The position numbers and the translations under genes are program-made. From positions 21,273 to 85,272 of the forward strand of contig WHUA01000004.1 in assembly GCA_009377445.1 (NCBI GenBank): a DNA stretch of 64,000 nucleotides, read 5' to 3'. Below the pieces are notes generated by a model. It saw nothing but the letters and a program-made list of their open reading frames with translations. It ran no database searches and was not told the origin of the DNA. This DNA is from Alphaproteobacteria bacterium. GTDB lineage: Bacteria; Pseudomonadota; Alphaproteobacteria; UBA8366. Numbering within the stretch: position 1 is the stretch's first letter; each line of letters starts with the position of its first letter. This document shows, in pieces, positions 25,793 to 34,360 of the stretch.

Positions 25793-26545
25793 ATGAGCGA
25801 AAACCTGGTCACCTATGAATCCAACGACCGCATCGCCCTGATCACCATCAACCGGCCGGACAAGCTCAACGCGCTCAGCAACGGCCTCGTCGAGGCGTTG
25901 CGCGAGGCCATGAAGCGCTATCGCGATTCCGACGACCGCTGCGCCGTGCTGACCGGCGCGGGCGACCGCGCCTTCTCGGTCGGCGCCGACATCAAGGACC
26001 CGCCCCGCGATCCGGACCTCTGGGAATGCGTGCCGGGCGTCGGCGTCGAGGTCGACAAGCCGATCGTCGCCGCGGTGGCGGGCCATTGCGTCGGCGGCGC
26101 CTACGTCCTGGTCCAGTTCTGCGACATCGCGGTCGCGGCCGAGAATGCCAACTTCTTCTATCCGGAAGCGCAGCTCGGCTTTTGCGGCGGGCTGATCGCG
26201 AGCTGCGCCGCCCGCATCCCGCACAAGATCGCCATGGAGTTCATGCTGACCGGCAAGCGCATCGACGCCAAGCGCGCCTACGAGGTCGGCATGGTCAACA
26301 AGGTCGTGCCGGTCGGCAAGCAGGTCGAGGCGGCGATGGAGTACGCCACGATCCTGAAGGACAGCGCGCCGCTCGTGGTCGAGACGCTGAAGCGCTTCGT
26401 GCGCAGCACCGTGATGCCAAAGGGGCCGTCGGAGCTCGCCGGCATTGCGCGCCGCGACTTGCTCGAGATCCGCCGCAGCGACGACCAGCAGGAAGGCGGC
26501 CGCTCCTTCCGCGAGAAGCGCAAGCCGGTGTTTAAGGGGCGGTGA
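25793..26545 (+). CDS. Enoyl-CoA hydratase/isomerase (crotonase) family protein
   Basis: A 250-residue crotonase-fold enzyme. Oxyanion-hole motifs SVGADIK and GHCVGGAYV are present. At the two positions that are glutamates in standard hydratases, the first appears to be Val (GGAYVLVQ) and the second is kept (YPEAQLGF). It may therefore catalyse isomerisation, hydrolysis or decarboxylation instead of simple hydration. It forms a probable operon with the preceding CoA-transferase; an AAGGAG-like site precedes the ATG. Confidence 0.87.
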   Translation: MSENLVTYESNDRIALITINRPDKLNALSNGLVEALREAMKRYRDSDDRCAVLTGAGDRAFSVGADIKDPPRDPDLWECVPGVGVEVDKPIVAAVAGHCVGGAYVLVQFCDIAVAAENANFFYPEAQLGFCGGLIASCAARIPHKIAMEFMLTGKRIDAKRAYEVGMVNKVVPVGKQVEAAMEYATILKDSAPLVVETLKRFVRSTVMPKGPSELAGIARRDLLEIRRSDDQQEGGRSFREKRKPVFKGR

Positions 26546-26562
26546 GCCCCACAAACGATGCC

Positions 26563-26651
26563 GTAGCCCGGATGAAGCGCCAGCGAAATCCGGGGCAATC
26601 GCAGCGCCGTGCACGGCACACCCGGATTGCGCTACGCTTCATCCGGGCTAC
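26563..26651. repeat. REP-like inverted repeat
   Basis: A 17-bp arm GTAGCCCGGATGAAGCG (26563-26579) and its perfect inverse complement (26635-26651) enclose about 55 bp containing shorter internal CCGGAT repeats. The GTAGCCCGGAT motif is a common bacterial REP-type sequence. It occupies the crotonase-GFA gap. Confidence 0.85.
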
Positions 26652-26684
26652 GACACTAAGCACCGTCACCTGCGGAGTATCGCC

Positions 26685-27044
26685 ATGCAGACCTATCGCG
26701 GCGCGTGCCATTGCGGCGCCATCCAGTTCGAGATCGACACGGAGCTGACGCAGGCGACGCGCTGCAACTGCTCGCTCTGCAGCAAGAAGAACGCGCTGAT
26801 GCACCGCGTGCCACCGGAGCGATTCCGATTGCTCGAGGGCAAGGACGATCTCGCGCTCTACCAGTGGAACAGCGGCACGGCGAAGCACTATTTCTGCAGG
26901 ACCTGCGGCATCTATCCGTTCCACATGCCGCGCGCCGCGCCGGACCAGTACACGGTCAACGTCGCCTGCCTCGACGGCGTCGACCCGTCGGCGCTCAAGA
27001 TCAATTTCTTCGACGGGAAGGCATTCTCGCTGGAGAAGAAGTAG
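26685..27044 (+). CDS. GFA/CENP-V domain protein
   Basis: A 119-residue zinc-binding protein of the glutathione-dependent formaldehyde-activating enzyme (Gfa/CENP-V) fold. Zinc ligands are in GACHCGAIQFE, CNCSLCSKK and FCRTCGIYP. The family name overstates function: most members have no proven activity. The ATG at 26685 begins the domain at once. It ends 3 bp before the end of a convergent dioxygenase gene. Confidence 0.87.
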   Translation: MQTYRGACHCGAIQFEIDTELTQATRCNCSLCSKKNALMHRVPPERFRLLEGKDDLALYQWNSGTAKHYFCRTCGIYPFHMPRAAPDQYTVNVACLDGVDPSALKINFFDGKAFSLEKK

Positions 27045-27047
27045 CGG

Positions 27048-27896
27048 CTAGAACGGCACCGCCAGCTCTTCCGGCAGTTGGAAGCCCGTGCGCTTGAGGA
27101 AGCGGCGCTGCGCCGGCGGAAAGGCGTCGCGCCGGTGCACGACCGAGGTGTTGTCCCAAAACACCACGTCGCCGACCCGCCAACGGTGCGAATAGACGAA
27201 TTCGTCGCGGCCGATCCATTCGGCGAGGCGGCGGAACAGCGCGTCGCCCTCTTCCTTCGGCATGCCCTCCATCTGGACGTAGTGGTTCGGGCTGGCGTAG
27301 ATCGCCTTTCGGCCGAGATAGGGATGCGTGCGGATCAGCGGCTGCGTCACGTCCGGCGTGCGCGCCCGCTGTTCGGCGGTGATCGGCGACTTCTTCGACA
27401 CCGTCTCGGCCAGAACGGAATAGACCACGCGCTTGCCCTCCGCCGCTTTCCGCAGGTCGGCCGGCATGCGGTCGTAGGCCGCCGCGAGGTCGGCGAAATA
27501 CGTGTTGCCGCCGTCTTCCGGAATCTCGATGCCGTATAGCAGCGTCGCCCAGCATGGCCGCGGCGTATAGCACTGGTCGGTATGCCAGCCGAGGTCGCCG
27601 TCGCCGAGCGAGCCGAGCGGACGGCCTTCCTCCTTCAGGTTGGAGACGAACATGATCTCCGGGTATTCCGGCGAGTGGAACATGCTGCAGACATGCACGA
27701 ACAGCGGCCCCATGCGCGTGGTAAAGGCGAGCAGATCCTGGTCGGAGAGATGCTGGTCGTGCAGGATGGCGACCTTGTTCTCCATCCAGACCTGGCGCAG
27801 CTCCTCGATCTCGGCGTCGCTCAGCGCGCCCGAAAGCCGGATGCCGCCGATCTCCGCGGCGAAACCCGGCCCGACCTGACGAACTTCCAATCCCAT
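27048..27896 (-). CDS. TauD/TfdA family Fe(II)/2-oxoglutarate dioxygenase
   Basis: A 282-residue non-haem iron oxygenase. The HxD iron ligands are in LGWHTDQCY and the distal His in TSVVHRRDAF, followed by an Arg-rich 2-oxoglutarate-binding segment. It differs clearly from the four tandem paralogues further on. The start MGLEVRQVGPGFAAEIGG is the family beginning. The substrate is unknown; TauD/TfdA enzymes hydroxylate sulphonates, phenoxyacetates and related acids. It is divergent from a GST gene across 131 bp. Confidence 0.88.
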   Translation of the reverse strand: MGLEVRQVGPGFAAEIGGIRLSGALSDAEIEELRQVWMENKVAILHDQHLSDQDLLAFTTRMGPLFVHVCSMFHSPEYPEIMFVSNLKEEGRPLGSLGDGDLGWHTDQCYTPRPCWATLLYGIEIPEDGGNTYFADLAAAYDRMPADLRKAAEGKRVVYSVLAETVSKKSPITAEQRARTPDVTQPLIRTHPYLGRKAIYASPNHYVQMEGMPKEEGDALFRRLAEWIGRDEFVYSHRWRVGDVVFWDNTSVVHRRDAFPPAQRRFLKRTGFQLPEELAVPF

Positions 27897-28027
27897 CGCA
27901 TCCTCCCGATCCGCCGCGGTTTCCCGACGGTTCGTTCCTGCTCTATTGTGTGGTGACCGGCGCACGGAACACGCGCCGCCTGCCGCTATTTTGCGGCACG
28001 CTCCAGACCGAGGTCAAATCGACGCCG

Positions 28028-28654
28028 ATGAAGCTCCATATAACCCCCGGCTCCCCCTACGCGCGCATGGCGCGCATCGTCATTATCGAAAAAGGCCTGG
28101 AAGATCGGGTCGAGATCGTGCAGGCCAAGACGCGGACTCCGGACAGCCCCTATTACGCCATCAACCCATCGGGCCGCGTGCCCTATCTCGAGCTCGGCGG
28201 CGGCAAGGGCTACGAGGATTCGCCGCTGATCTGCCTCTATCTCGACCGGCTCGCGGGCGCGCCGGCATTGCATCCCGGCGACGGCCCGGACGGGCTGGAG
28301 ATGCGCCGGCTCGAAGCCATGGCGCGCAGCATGGTCGACGGCCTCTCGGTCTGGGGCCGGGAGATCATCTACCGCCCGGAAGAGATGCGCTCGCAGCGCA
28401 TCATGGAGCATGAGGCGGCGCGCGCGCTCCGCATGGCGGTTGCGTTCGATCAGGAATTGGCGAATCCGGTGCTGGCCGGCCCGCTCAACATCGCGCAGAT
28501 CACGCTCGGCTGCGCGCTCAACGGGCCCGGCGCGCCCAAGCTCTGCGGCCAGGAGTGGCGGGCGGCAAGGCCGAAACTGGCGGCCTGGGCGGAAACGATC
28601 GCCCGGCGCCCCTCCTTCGCCGCGACCGTCCCGCCGCCGCCGAAAGCGCATTAG
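28028..28654 (+). CDS. Glutathione S-transferase family protein
   Basis: A 208-residue GST. The thioredoxin-fold N-terminus (MKLHITPGSPYARMARIVIIEKGL) has a Ser in the usual catalytic loop, the glutathione-binding motif is NPSGRVPYLEL then EDSPLI, and an all-helical C-terminal domain follows. It could conjugate or dehalogenate an electrophile. A hydrolase gene follows after 27 bp. Confidence 0.88.
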   Translation: MKLHITPGSPYARMARIVIIEKGLEDRVEIVQAKTRTPDSPYYAINPSGRVPYLELGGGKGYEDSPLICLYLDRLAGAPALHPGDGPDGLEMRRLEAMARSMVDGLSVWGREIIYRPEEMRSQRIMEHEAARALRMAVAFDQELANPVLAGPLNIAQITLGCALNGPGAPKLCGQEWRAARPKLAAWAETIARRPSFAATVPPPPKAH

Positions 28655-28681
28655 AGGCACCAGCAGGCAAAGGACACCGCC

Positions 28682-29524
28682 ATGCCCAAGATCGCCGTCA
28701 ACGGCGTGAACATCCACTACGAGGAGGCGGGCTCGGGCACGCCGCTCGTCTTCCTGCACGAGTTCGCGGGCGACCATCGAAGCTGGGAGCCGCAGATGCG
28801 CTTCTTCTCGCGCCGCTACCGCTGCGTCACCCTCTCCTATCGCGGCTATCCGCCGTCCGACGTGCCGGAAGACCCGAATGCCTACGCGCAGGACATCCTG
28901 CTCGACGACGTGATCGGCGTGATGGATGCGCTCGCCATCGGCAAGGCGCATGTCTGCGGCCTGTCGGTCGGCGGCAACAGCGCGGTCCTGCTGGGGCTCC
29001 GCAACCCGGAGCGCTGCCGCTCGCTGGTCGCCGCGGGCGCCGGCCACGGCAGCGTCAAGGGCGCGGACCGCGCGGACTTCGAGCGCGACTTCACGGTGCG
29101 CGCCGGGAGGATGCTGAAGGAAGGCATGGCGGCGGTCGCCGCCGAGCAGGCCGAAAAACCGAGCCGCTTACCGATGAAGGCGAAGGACCCACGCGGCTGG
29201 GCGGAGTTCCGCGAGCAGTTCATGGCCCACGACGCCAAGGGCTCGGCCTACACCGCGCTCGGCGTGCCGCTGAAGCGGCCCAGCTACTACGACATCGAGG
29301 ACGCGCTGCGCCGCATGCAGGTGCCGACGCTCGTCATCGTCGGCGACCAGGACGACAACTGCATCGAGGGCAGCCTGTTCCTCAAGAAGACCCTGCCCCG
29401 CGCCGGCCTCGCCATGCTGCCGATGAGCGGCCATCTTCTGCAGTTGGAAGAGCCGGACCTGTTCAACCGGCTCGTGCTGGATTTCATCACGCTGGCCGAC
29501 GCGGGCAGGTGGGCGAAGCCGTAG
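28682..29524 (+). CDS. Alpha/beta hydrolase
   Basis: A 280-residue hydrolase with the oxyanion motif VFLHEFAGDHRSWEPQ, nucleophile elbow GLSVGG (Ser about residue 98), an acid in VGDQDDNC and the catalytic His in MSGHLLQLEEP. It resembles ring-cleavage or ester hydrolases used in aromatic and terpenoid degradation, but the substrate is not determinable. It probably shares a transcript with the GST. Confidence 0.86.
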   Translation: MPKIAVNGVNIHYEEAGSGTPLVFLHEFAGDHRSWEPQMRFFSRRYRCVTLSYRGYPPSDVPEDPNAYAQDILLDDVIGVMDALAIGKAHVCGLSVGGNSAVLLGLRNPERCRSLVAAGAGHGSVKGADRADFERDFTVRAGRMLKEGMAAVAAEQAEKPSRLPMKAKDPRGWAEFREQFMAHDAKGSAYTALGVPLKRPSYYDIEDALRRMQVPTLVIVGDQDDNCIEGSLFLKKTLPRAGLAMLPMSGHLLQLEEPDLFNRLVLDFITLADAGRWAKP

Positions 29525-29532
29525 CGCTAAAG

Positions 29533-29736
29533 TTCTCCCCCTTGCGGGGCAGGGCAATCGCATGTGCGCATCTTGCACGAGCGCCGTGCGTCCTTCGACG
29601 GGCTCAGGATGAGGGAGAATCTTCGTGGCATTGAGAAGAAACCTCATGCTGAGCCTGTCGAAGCACGCACCCCGCTTGTCCCAATCGCCGCGTGCACCTT
29701 CAAATGCGATAACCCTCGCCCGCAAGGGGAGGGAAA
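29533..29736. repeat. MITE-like composite of two repeat families
   Basis: Imperfect terminal inverted repeats of about 32 bp (29533-29564 and 29703-29736), both carrying CTTGCGGG...AGGG...ATCGCAT, enclose two facing family 1 units at 29590-29615 and 29642-29668. The whole block of about 205 bp fills the gap between the hydrolase and the convergent crotonase gene. It contains no transposase. Confidence 0.65.
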
Positions 29737-29743
29737 AGTAAAG

Positions 29744-30544
29744 CTACCGTCCCTTGAACGTCGCCTTGCGCTTCTCGACGAAGGCGTTGACGCCTTCGAC
29801 ATGGTCCTCGGTCATGACGCACTCGGCGAAGCTCTTCGTCTCGGCGCGGAGCTGTTGTTCCAGCGTGTTGTCGAGCGACTTGTTGAAAAGCTCCTTGATG
29901 TTGCCGAGCGCCTTGGTCGCGCTGTTGGCGAGGCGGAGCGCCAGCTTCTCGGTCTCCTCGGCCAGCTTGTCCGCCGGCACGACCCAATTGATCAGGCCGA
30001 TCTCCTTCGCCGTCTCCGCGTCGAACAGCTCGCTGAGGAAGGCCAGCTCGAACGCCTTTTTCATGCCCATCATGCGGGGCAGGAAGTAGGACGAGCCGCC
30101 GTCCGGGCTGAGCCCGATCTTCGAGAAGGCGAAGGTGAATCGCGTGCCCTCGGCGGCGATCGCGAGGTCGGCGGCGCCGACCAGCGACATGCCCGCGCCC
30201 GCACAAGCGCCGTGCACGCTGGCGATCACCGGCTTCCGCATCCGGCGCAGCGCCTCGATCCGGTAGTCGGTGTAGTGCATGCCGTGCAGCCGCATCTTGT
30301 AGCGCTCCTCCGGCGTCATCGTGCGGTTCACCTGGTGCATCGCCTTGACGTCGCCGCCGGCGAGGAAAATCTCCCCCGCGCCCCGCATGACGACGCAGCG
30401 CACCGATGGATCCATCTCGAAATCCGCGAAGTGGCGGACCAGCGCCTCGCGCATCTCCATGCTGATCGCGTTGCGCGCTTCCGGCCGGTTGAAGGTGACC
30501 CAGGCGACGTTGTCGCGGATATCGACGAGAACATGGTCGGTCAT
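29744..30544 (-). CDS. Enoyl-CoA hydratase/isomerase, PaaG-like
   Basis: A 266-residue crotonase-fold protein. The oxyanion motifs FLAGGDVKAM and GACAGAGMSLV are present. The standard hydratase glutamates are missing, while an Asp in KIGLSPDGGSSYFLPR corresponds to the catalytic Asp of PaaG-type isomerases, so isomerisation of an unsaturated or epoxy CoA ester is more likely than hydration. The ATG at 30544 (MTDHVLVDI) was preferred over one four codons upstream. It lies downstream of the dienelactone hydrolase gene on the same strand. Confidence 0.87.
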   Translation of the reverse strand: MTDHVLVDIRDNVAWVTFNRPEARNAISMEMREALVRHFADFEMDPSVRCVVMRGAGEIFLAGGDVKAMHQVNRTMTPEERYKMRLHGMHYTDYRIEALRRMRKPVIASVHGACAGAGMSLVGAADLAIAAEGTRFTFAFSKIGLSPDGGSSYFLPRMMGMKKAFELAFLSELFDAETAKEIGLINWVVPADKLAEETEKLALRLANSATKALGNIKELFNKSLDNTLEQQLRAETKSFAECVMTEDHVEGVNAFVEKRKATFKGR

Positions 30545-30697
30545 GATTCTTCTCACACTCCAGGATGTACTTGTTTTGCCGGCAGGCGAACGCGGCGGCC
30601 GAACCCGGCCGCCGGCGCGCGTGTCGTCGCGCGCCGGTCTTCCTAAGACGGCGGCCGGCCGACACCGGCCGCCGCCGCTGCCTCAACCGATGCGTTC

Positions 30698-31366
30698 TCA
30701 GCCGATGTGCTTCGCGAAGAATTCCATCGTCCGCTTGTAGGCGAGCTTCGCGCTCTTCTCGTCGTAGGAATCTCGGTGGTCGCAGGTGAAGCCGTGCCCC
30801 GCCGGATAGATGTGGGACTCGATCTCCGGGTGCTCCTTCTCCACCATGCGCACCTTCTCCATCGGGATCGACGCATCGGTCTCGCCCCAATGGAACTGCA
30901 CCGGGCAGCGCGGCTTTTCCTTGTAGTGGTCCGGGATGCGGCCGCCGTAGCAGGGCACGGAGCAGGCGAAGCCCTCGACCCGGCATGCCGCGAGCCATGA
31001 CACGCTGCCGCCCCAGCACCAGCCGGTGATGCCGACCTTGCCGGCCTGCTTGCAGAGGTCGAGGGTCGCCGCCACGTCCTTCATCGTGTTGTCGAAGTTC
31101 GACGCCTGCATCGTCTTGATGCCCTTCTCGCGGTCGGCGCCGGTGTAGCCGACGTCGATGCCGCGCTCGACGCGGTCGTAGAGCGCGGGCGCGATGGCGA
31201 GATAGCCTTCCTGCGCGAAGCGGTCGGCCATCTCTCGGATATGCGCGTTGACGCCGAACGCTTCCTGCACCACGACGACGGCGCCCTTCGCCTTGCCCGT
31301 CGGATCGGCGCGGTAGGCCGCGAACTTATGGCCGTCGGATGCGGTGATGTCGATGTTAGTTCCCAT
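30698..31366 (-). CDS. Dienelactone hydrolase family protein
   Basis: A 222-residue hydrolase with the Cys-Asp-His triad of the family: Cys117 in TGWCWGG, Asp164 in GETDASIP and His191 in AGHGF; Glu35 in VVQEAFG fits the Glu that primes the cysteine. In chloroaromatic pathways such enzymes open dienelactones to maleylacetate. The divergent TauD/TfdA array 222 bp away strengthens a role in degrading substituted organic acids. Confidence 0.9.
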   Translation of the reverse strand: MGTNIDITASDGHKFAAYRADPTGKAKGAVVVVQEAFGVNAHIREMADRFAQEGYLAIAPALYDRVERGIDVGYTGADREKGIKTMQASNFDNTMKDVAATLDLCKQAGKVGITGWCWGGSVSWLAACRVEGFACSVPCYGGRIPDHYKEKPRCPVQFHWGETDASIPMEKVRMVEKEHPEIESHIYPAGHGFTCDHRDSYDEKSAKLAYKRTMEFFAKHIG

Positions 31367-31588
31367 GGTGTACCCCCTTGTGCATGTTCAACTGCATGTT
31401 CGACCGGATTTTCGGGATTGGGCCTGTCGTCCGAGTGTAGCGCAAGCCGCCGCCCCCCTGTCCAGTTTCCTCCCCGTTTCCACCGGTTTCCTACTACTTT
31501 CCTCCTTTGCAGCCCGAAGGCGGTCCCTGCTACAATGGTCCGGACAAATCCACCATCGAAGCTCTTCAGAACAGCCATTGGAAACGCC

Positions 31589-32476
31589 ATGCCGGAAGGG
31601 GTTCAGCTCTGGAATTTCCGACCTTATGAGACGATCGCGGTCCAGCGGATTTCGGGCGCGCTCGGCGCGGAGATTTCCGGAATCGATCTGACGAAGCCGC
31701 TGACCGACGCCCTCTATGCCGAGATCTATCAGGCGTTCCTGGAAAACCAGGTCATCTTCTTCCGCGACCAGCACATGACGCCCGAACAGTTCCTCGCCTT
31801 CGCCAGGCGCTGGGGCGGCATCCATCTGCATCCCTACATGAAGGGTCTCGACGAAATTCCCGAGATCCTGGAGCTGATCAAGACGGAGACCGACACCTAC
31901 GCCTTCGGCAGTAGCTGGCATTCCGACCAGATGTTCGCGCCGAAGCCGGCGAAATGCACCATGCTGCTGGGCCGGGAGATCCCGCCCGCGGGCGGCGACA
32001 CGATGTTCGCCAACATGTATCTCGCCTACGAAAGCCTGTCCCCCGGCATGCGGGCGACGCTCGACAGGCTGAAGGCGCTCAACTCCGGCGACAAGAAGCG
32101 TGGCGGCGGGACCAAGAACCGCGCCGAGCGCTACAGCGGCGCGCAGGGCATGAAGCTCAAGGATCCGGGCAACATCCAGACGGACTCGGTCCATCCGCTC
32201 GTGCGCACCCACGCCGACACGGGCCGCAAGGGCCTCTATCTCGGCTCGCACACCCAGCACCTCGACGGCTTCACGCCGGAGGAGAGCGAGCCGATCCTGA
32301 GCTTCCTCCGCGCGCATTGCCGCCGGCCCGAGTTCACCTGCCGCTTCCGCTGGGCGCCCGGTTCGCTCGCGATCTGGGACAACCGCTGCGCCCAGCACTA
32401 TGCGATCAACGACTACGCCGGCTACCGCCGCCGCATGCACCGCATCACCATTAAGGGCGAAGACGCCCCGTTTTGA
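31589..32476 (+). CDS. TauD/TfdA dioxygenase, tandem copy 1
   Basis: A 295-residue Fe(II)/2-oxoglutarate oxygenase. Iron ligands His111 and Asp113 (SSWHSDQM) and His270 (AQHYAIND), and the 2-oxoglutarate Arg in the YRRRMHRITI segment, are intact. The N-terminus ISGALGAEISGIDLTKPL is typical. It is first of four head-to-tail paralogues separated by 34-37 bp, almost certainly one operon. The substrate is unknown; close paralogues with different loops suggest different substrates. Confidence 0.92.
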   Translation: MPEGVQLWNFRPYETIAVQRISGALGAEISGIDLTKPLTDALYAEIYQAFLENQVIFFRDQHMTPEQFLAFARRWGGIHLHPYMKGLDEIPEILELIKTETDTYAFGSSWHSDQMFAPKPAKCTMLLGREIPPAGGDTMFANMYLAYESLSPGMRATLDRLKALNSGDKKRGGGTKNRAERYSGAQGMKLKDPGNIQTDSVHPLVRTHADTGRKGLYLGSHTQHLDGFTPEESEPILSFLRAHCRRPEFTCRFRWAPGSLAIWDNRCAQHYAINDYAGYRRRMHRITIKGEDAPF

Positions 32477-32510
32477 GCGATACGGTCCCCGACAAAAGGA
32501 TTGGAAGCCC

Positions 32511-33404
32511 ATGGCCGAAGCCTTGCGTAACGCGACCGAGCCGATGCCTTACGAGCGCATCGCGGTGAAACGCATCGCCGGCGCCATGGGCGCGGAGATC
32601 GAGGGCGCGGACCTGGCGAAGCTCGACGACGCCACCTTCGCGGAAATCCACCGGGCGTTCCTGGAGCACCAGGCGATCTTCTTCCGCGGCCAGGACATCA
32701 CGCCGGACCAATACCTCGCCTTCGCCAAGCGCTGGGGCGGAATCCACTTCTACCCCTACATGAAGGGGCTCGACAGCCATCCGGAGATCTTCGAGCTGGT
32801 GAAGACCGAGGACGCCACGCCCGTGTTCGGCAACCGCTGGCATTCGGACCAGATGTACACGCCGATCCCGGCCAAGGCGACGATGCTGTATGCGAAGGAG
32901 CTTCCGGCGGCGGGCGGCGACACGATGTTCGCCAACCTCTATCTCGCCTACGACGCGCTGTCGGACGGCATGAAGCGGATGCTGGCGGGCCTCGAGACTT
33001 ATAACGACGGCGAGAACAAGCAGCGCTACGGCGGCAAGTCGCGCGCGGAATGGTACGGCGCCGCCGGCATGGGCGGGAAGCTCCACGCGGTCCAGGATAA
33101 TCCGGTTGTCGCGGAGCATCCGCTCATCCGCATGCATCCGGAGACCGGCCGCAAGGCGCTGTTCATCGGCGACCAGTCGCGCCGTTTCGCCGGCATGACC
33201 GACGAGGAGAGCAAGCCGCTGATCGCCTTCCTGATGGCGCATGCGACGCGGCCGGAGTTCACCTGCCGCTTCCGTTGGCAGGCGCCGGGCGCGCTGGCGC
33301 TGTGGGACAACCGCTGCTGCATGCATTACGCCGTCGCCGACTACGCGGGAAAGCGCCGCGTCATGCACCGCATCACCGTCAAGGGCGACGAAGCCCCTTT
33401 CTGA
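32511..33404 (+). CDS. TauD/TfdA dioxygenase, tandem copy 2
   Basis: A 297-residue paralogue of copy 1. His111, Asp113 (NRWHSDQMY) and His272 (CMHYAVAD) form the iron site. It has KLDD where copies 1 and 4 have KPL, shared with copy 3, and a distinctive mid-protein loop (NDGENKQRYGGKSRAEWYGA). ATG 32511 follows a GGA-containing leader. Confidence 0.92.
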   Translation: MAEALRNATEPMPYERIAVKRIAGAMGAEIEGADLAKLDDATFAEIHRAFLEHQAIFFRGQDITPDQYLAFAKRWGGIHFYPYMKGLDSHPEIFELVKTEDATPVFGNRWHSDQMYTPIPAKATMLYAKELPAAGGDTMFANLYLAYDALSDGMKRMLAGLETYNDGENKQRYGGKSRAEWYGAAGMGGKLHAVQDNPVVAEHPLIRMHPETGRKALFIGDQSRRFAGMTDEESKPLIAFLMAHATRPEFTCRFRWQAPGALALWDNRCCMHYAVADYAGKRRVMHRITVKGDEAPF

Positions 33405-33441
33405 GTATCAACCGAAGACCCCTTCAAAGGAGGGACGACCG

Positions 33442-34326
33442 ATGTCTCAATTGCTCCGAAACTCCACCGAGCCCGCTCCTTACGAGAGGATCACGGTCAG
33501 CCGGATCGCCGGCGCGATGGGCGCCGAGATCGGCGGCGTCGACCTGGCGAAGCTGGACGATGCGACCTTCGCCGAGATCCACCGCGCCTGGCTGGAGAAC
33601 AACGTCGTCTTCTTCCGCGGCCAGACCATGACGCCGGCGCAGTATCTCGGATTCGCCAAGCGCTGGGGCGACATCCACCTGCATCCCTACATGAAGGGCA
33701 TGGCGGACAATCCGGAAATCTTCGAGATCGTCAAGACCGAGACGGAGACCAAGAACTTCGGCAACCGCTGGCACACCGACCAGCAGTTCTGCGAGGAGCC
33801 GGCGAAGGCGACGATGCTCTACGCGCTGGAAACGCCCGCTGCCGGCGGCGATACGATGTTCGCCAATCTCTACCTCGCCTACGACGCGCTGTCGGACGGC
33901 ATGAAGCAGATGCTGTCGAAGCTGAAGACCTACAACATGGGCGACCGCAAATACGGCGGCCAAGGGCGCGCCGAGCGCTACAACGGCGGCGGCGACACCA
34001 TGGCCGGCCGCGTGGCCCCGCCGAAGGAAGACATGAACGCGGCGCACCCGATCATCCGCACGCATCCGGAAACCGGCCGCAAGGCGCTCTACATCGGCTC
34101 GCACACGGACCGCTTCGACGGCATGACCAAGGAAGAGAGCGATCCGCTGCGCAAGTACCTGATGCAGCATGCGCGCCGGCCGGAATTCACCTGCCGCTTC
34201 CGCTGGCAGCCCGGCTCGATCGCGCTCTGGGACAACCGGTGCAGCCAGCACTACGCGATCAACGACTACACGGGACAGCGCCGCCGCATGCTGCGCATCA
34301 CGATCAAGGGCGACAAGCCGTTCTGA
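33442..34326 (+). CDS. TauD/TfdA dioxygenase, tandem copy 3
   Basis: A 294-residue paralogue most like copy 2 over its first half (TEPxPYERIxVxRIAGAMGAEI). His111, Asp113 (NRWHTDQQF) and His270 (SQHYAIND) are intact. The substrate loop (MGDRKYGGQGRAERYNGGG) differs from those of its neighbours. A good ribosome-binding site (AAAGGAGGGA) precedes ATG 33442. Confidence 0.92.
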   Translation: MSQLLRNSTEPAPYERITVSRIAGAMGAEIGGVDLAKLDDATFAEIHRAWLENNVVFFRGQTMTPAQYLGFAKRWGDIHLHPYMKGMADNPEIFEIVKTETETKNFGNRWHTDQQFCEEPAKATMLYALETPAAGGDTMFANLYLAYDALSDGMKQMLSKLKTYNMGDRKYGGQGRAERYNGGGDTMAGRVAPPKEDMNAAHPIIRTHPETGRKALYIGSHTDRFDGMTKEESDPLRKYLMQHARRPEFTCRFRWQPGSIALWDNRCSQHYAINDYTGQRRRMLRITIKGDKPF

Positions 34327-34360
34327 GCCGATTCACACTTCCGCAATGGAGTAGACCCGC

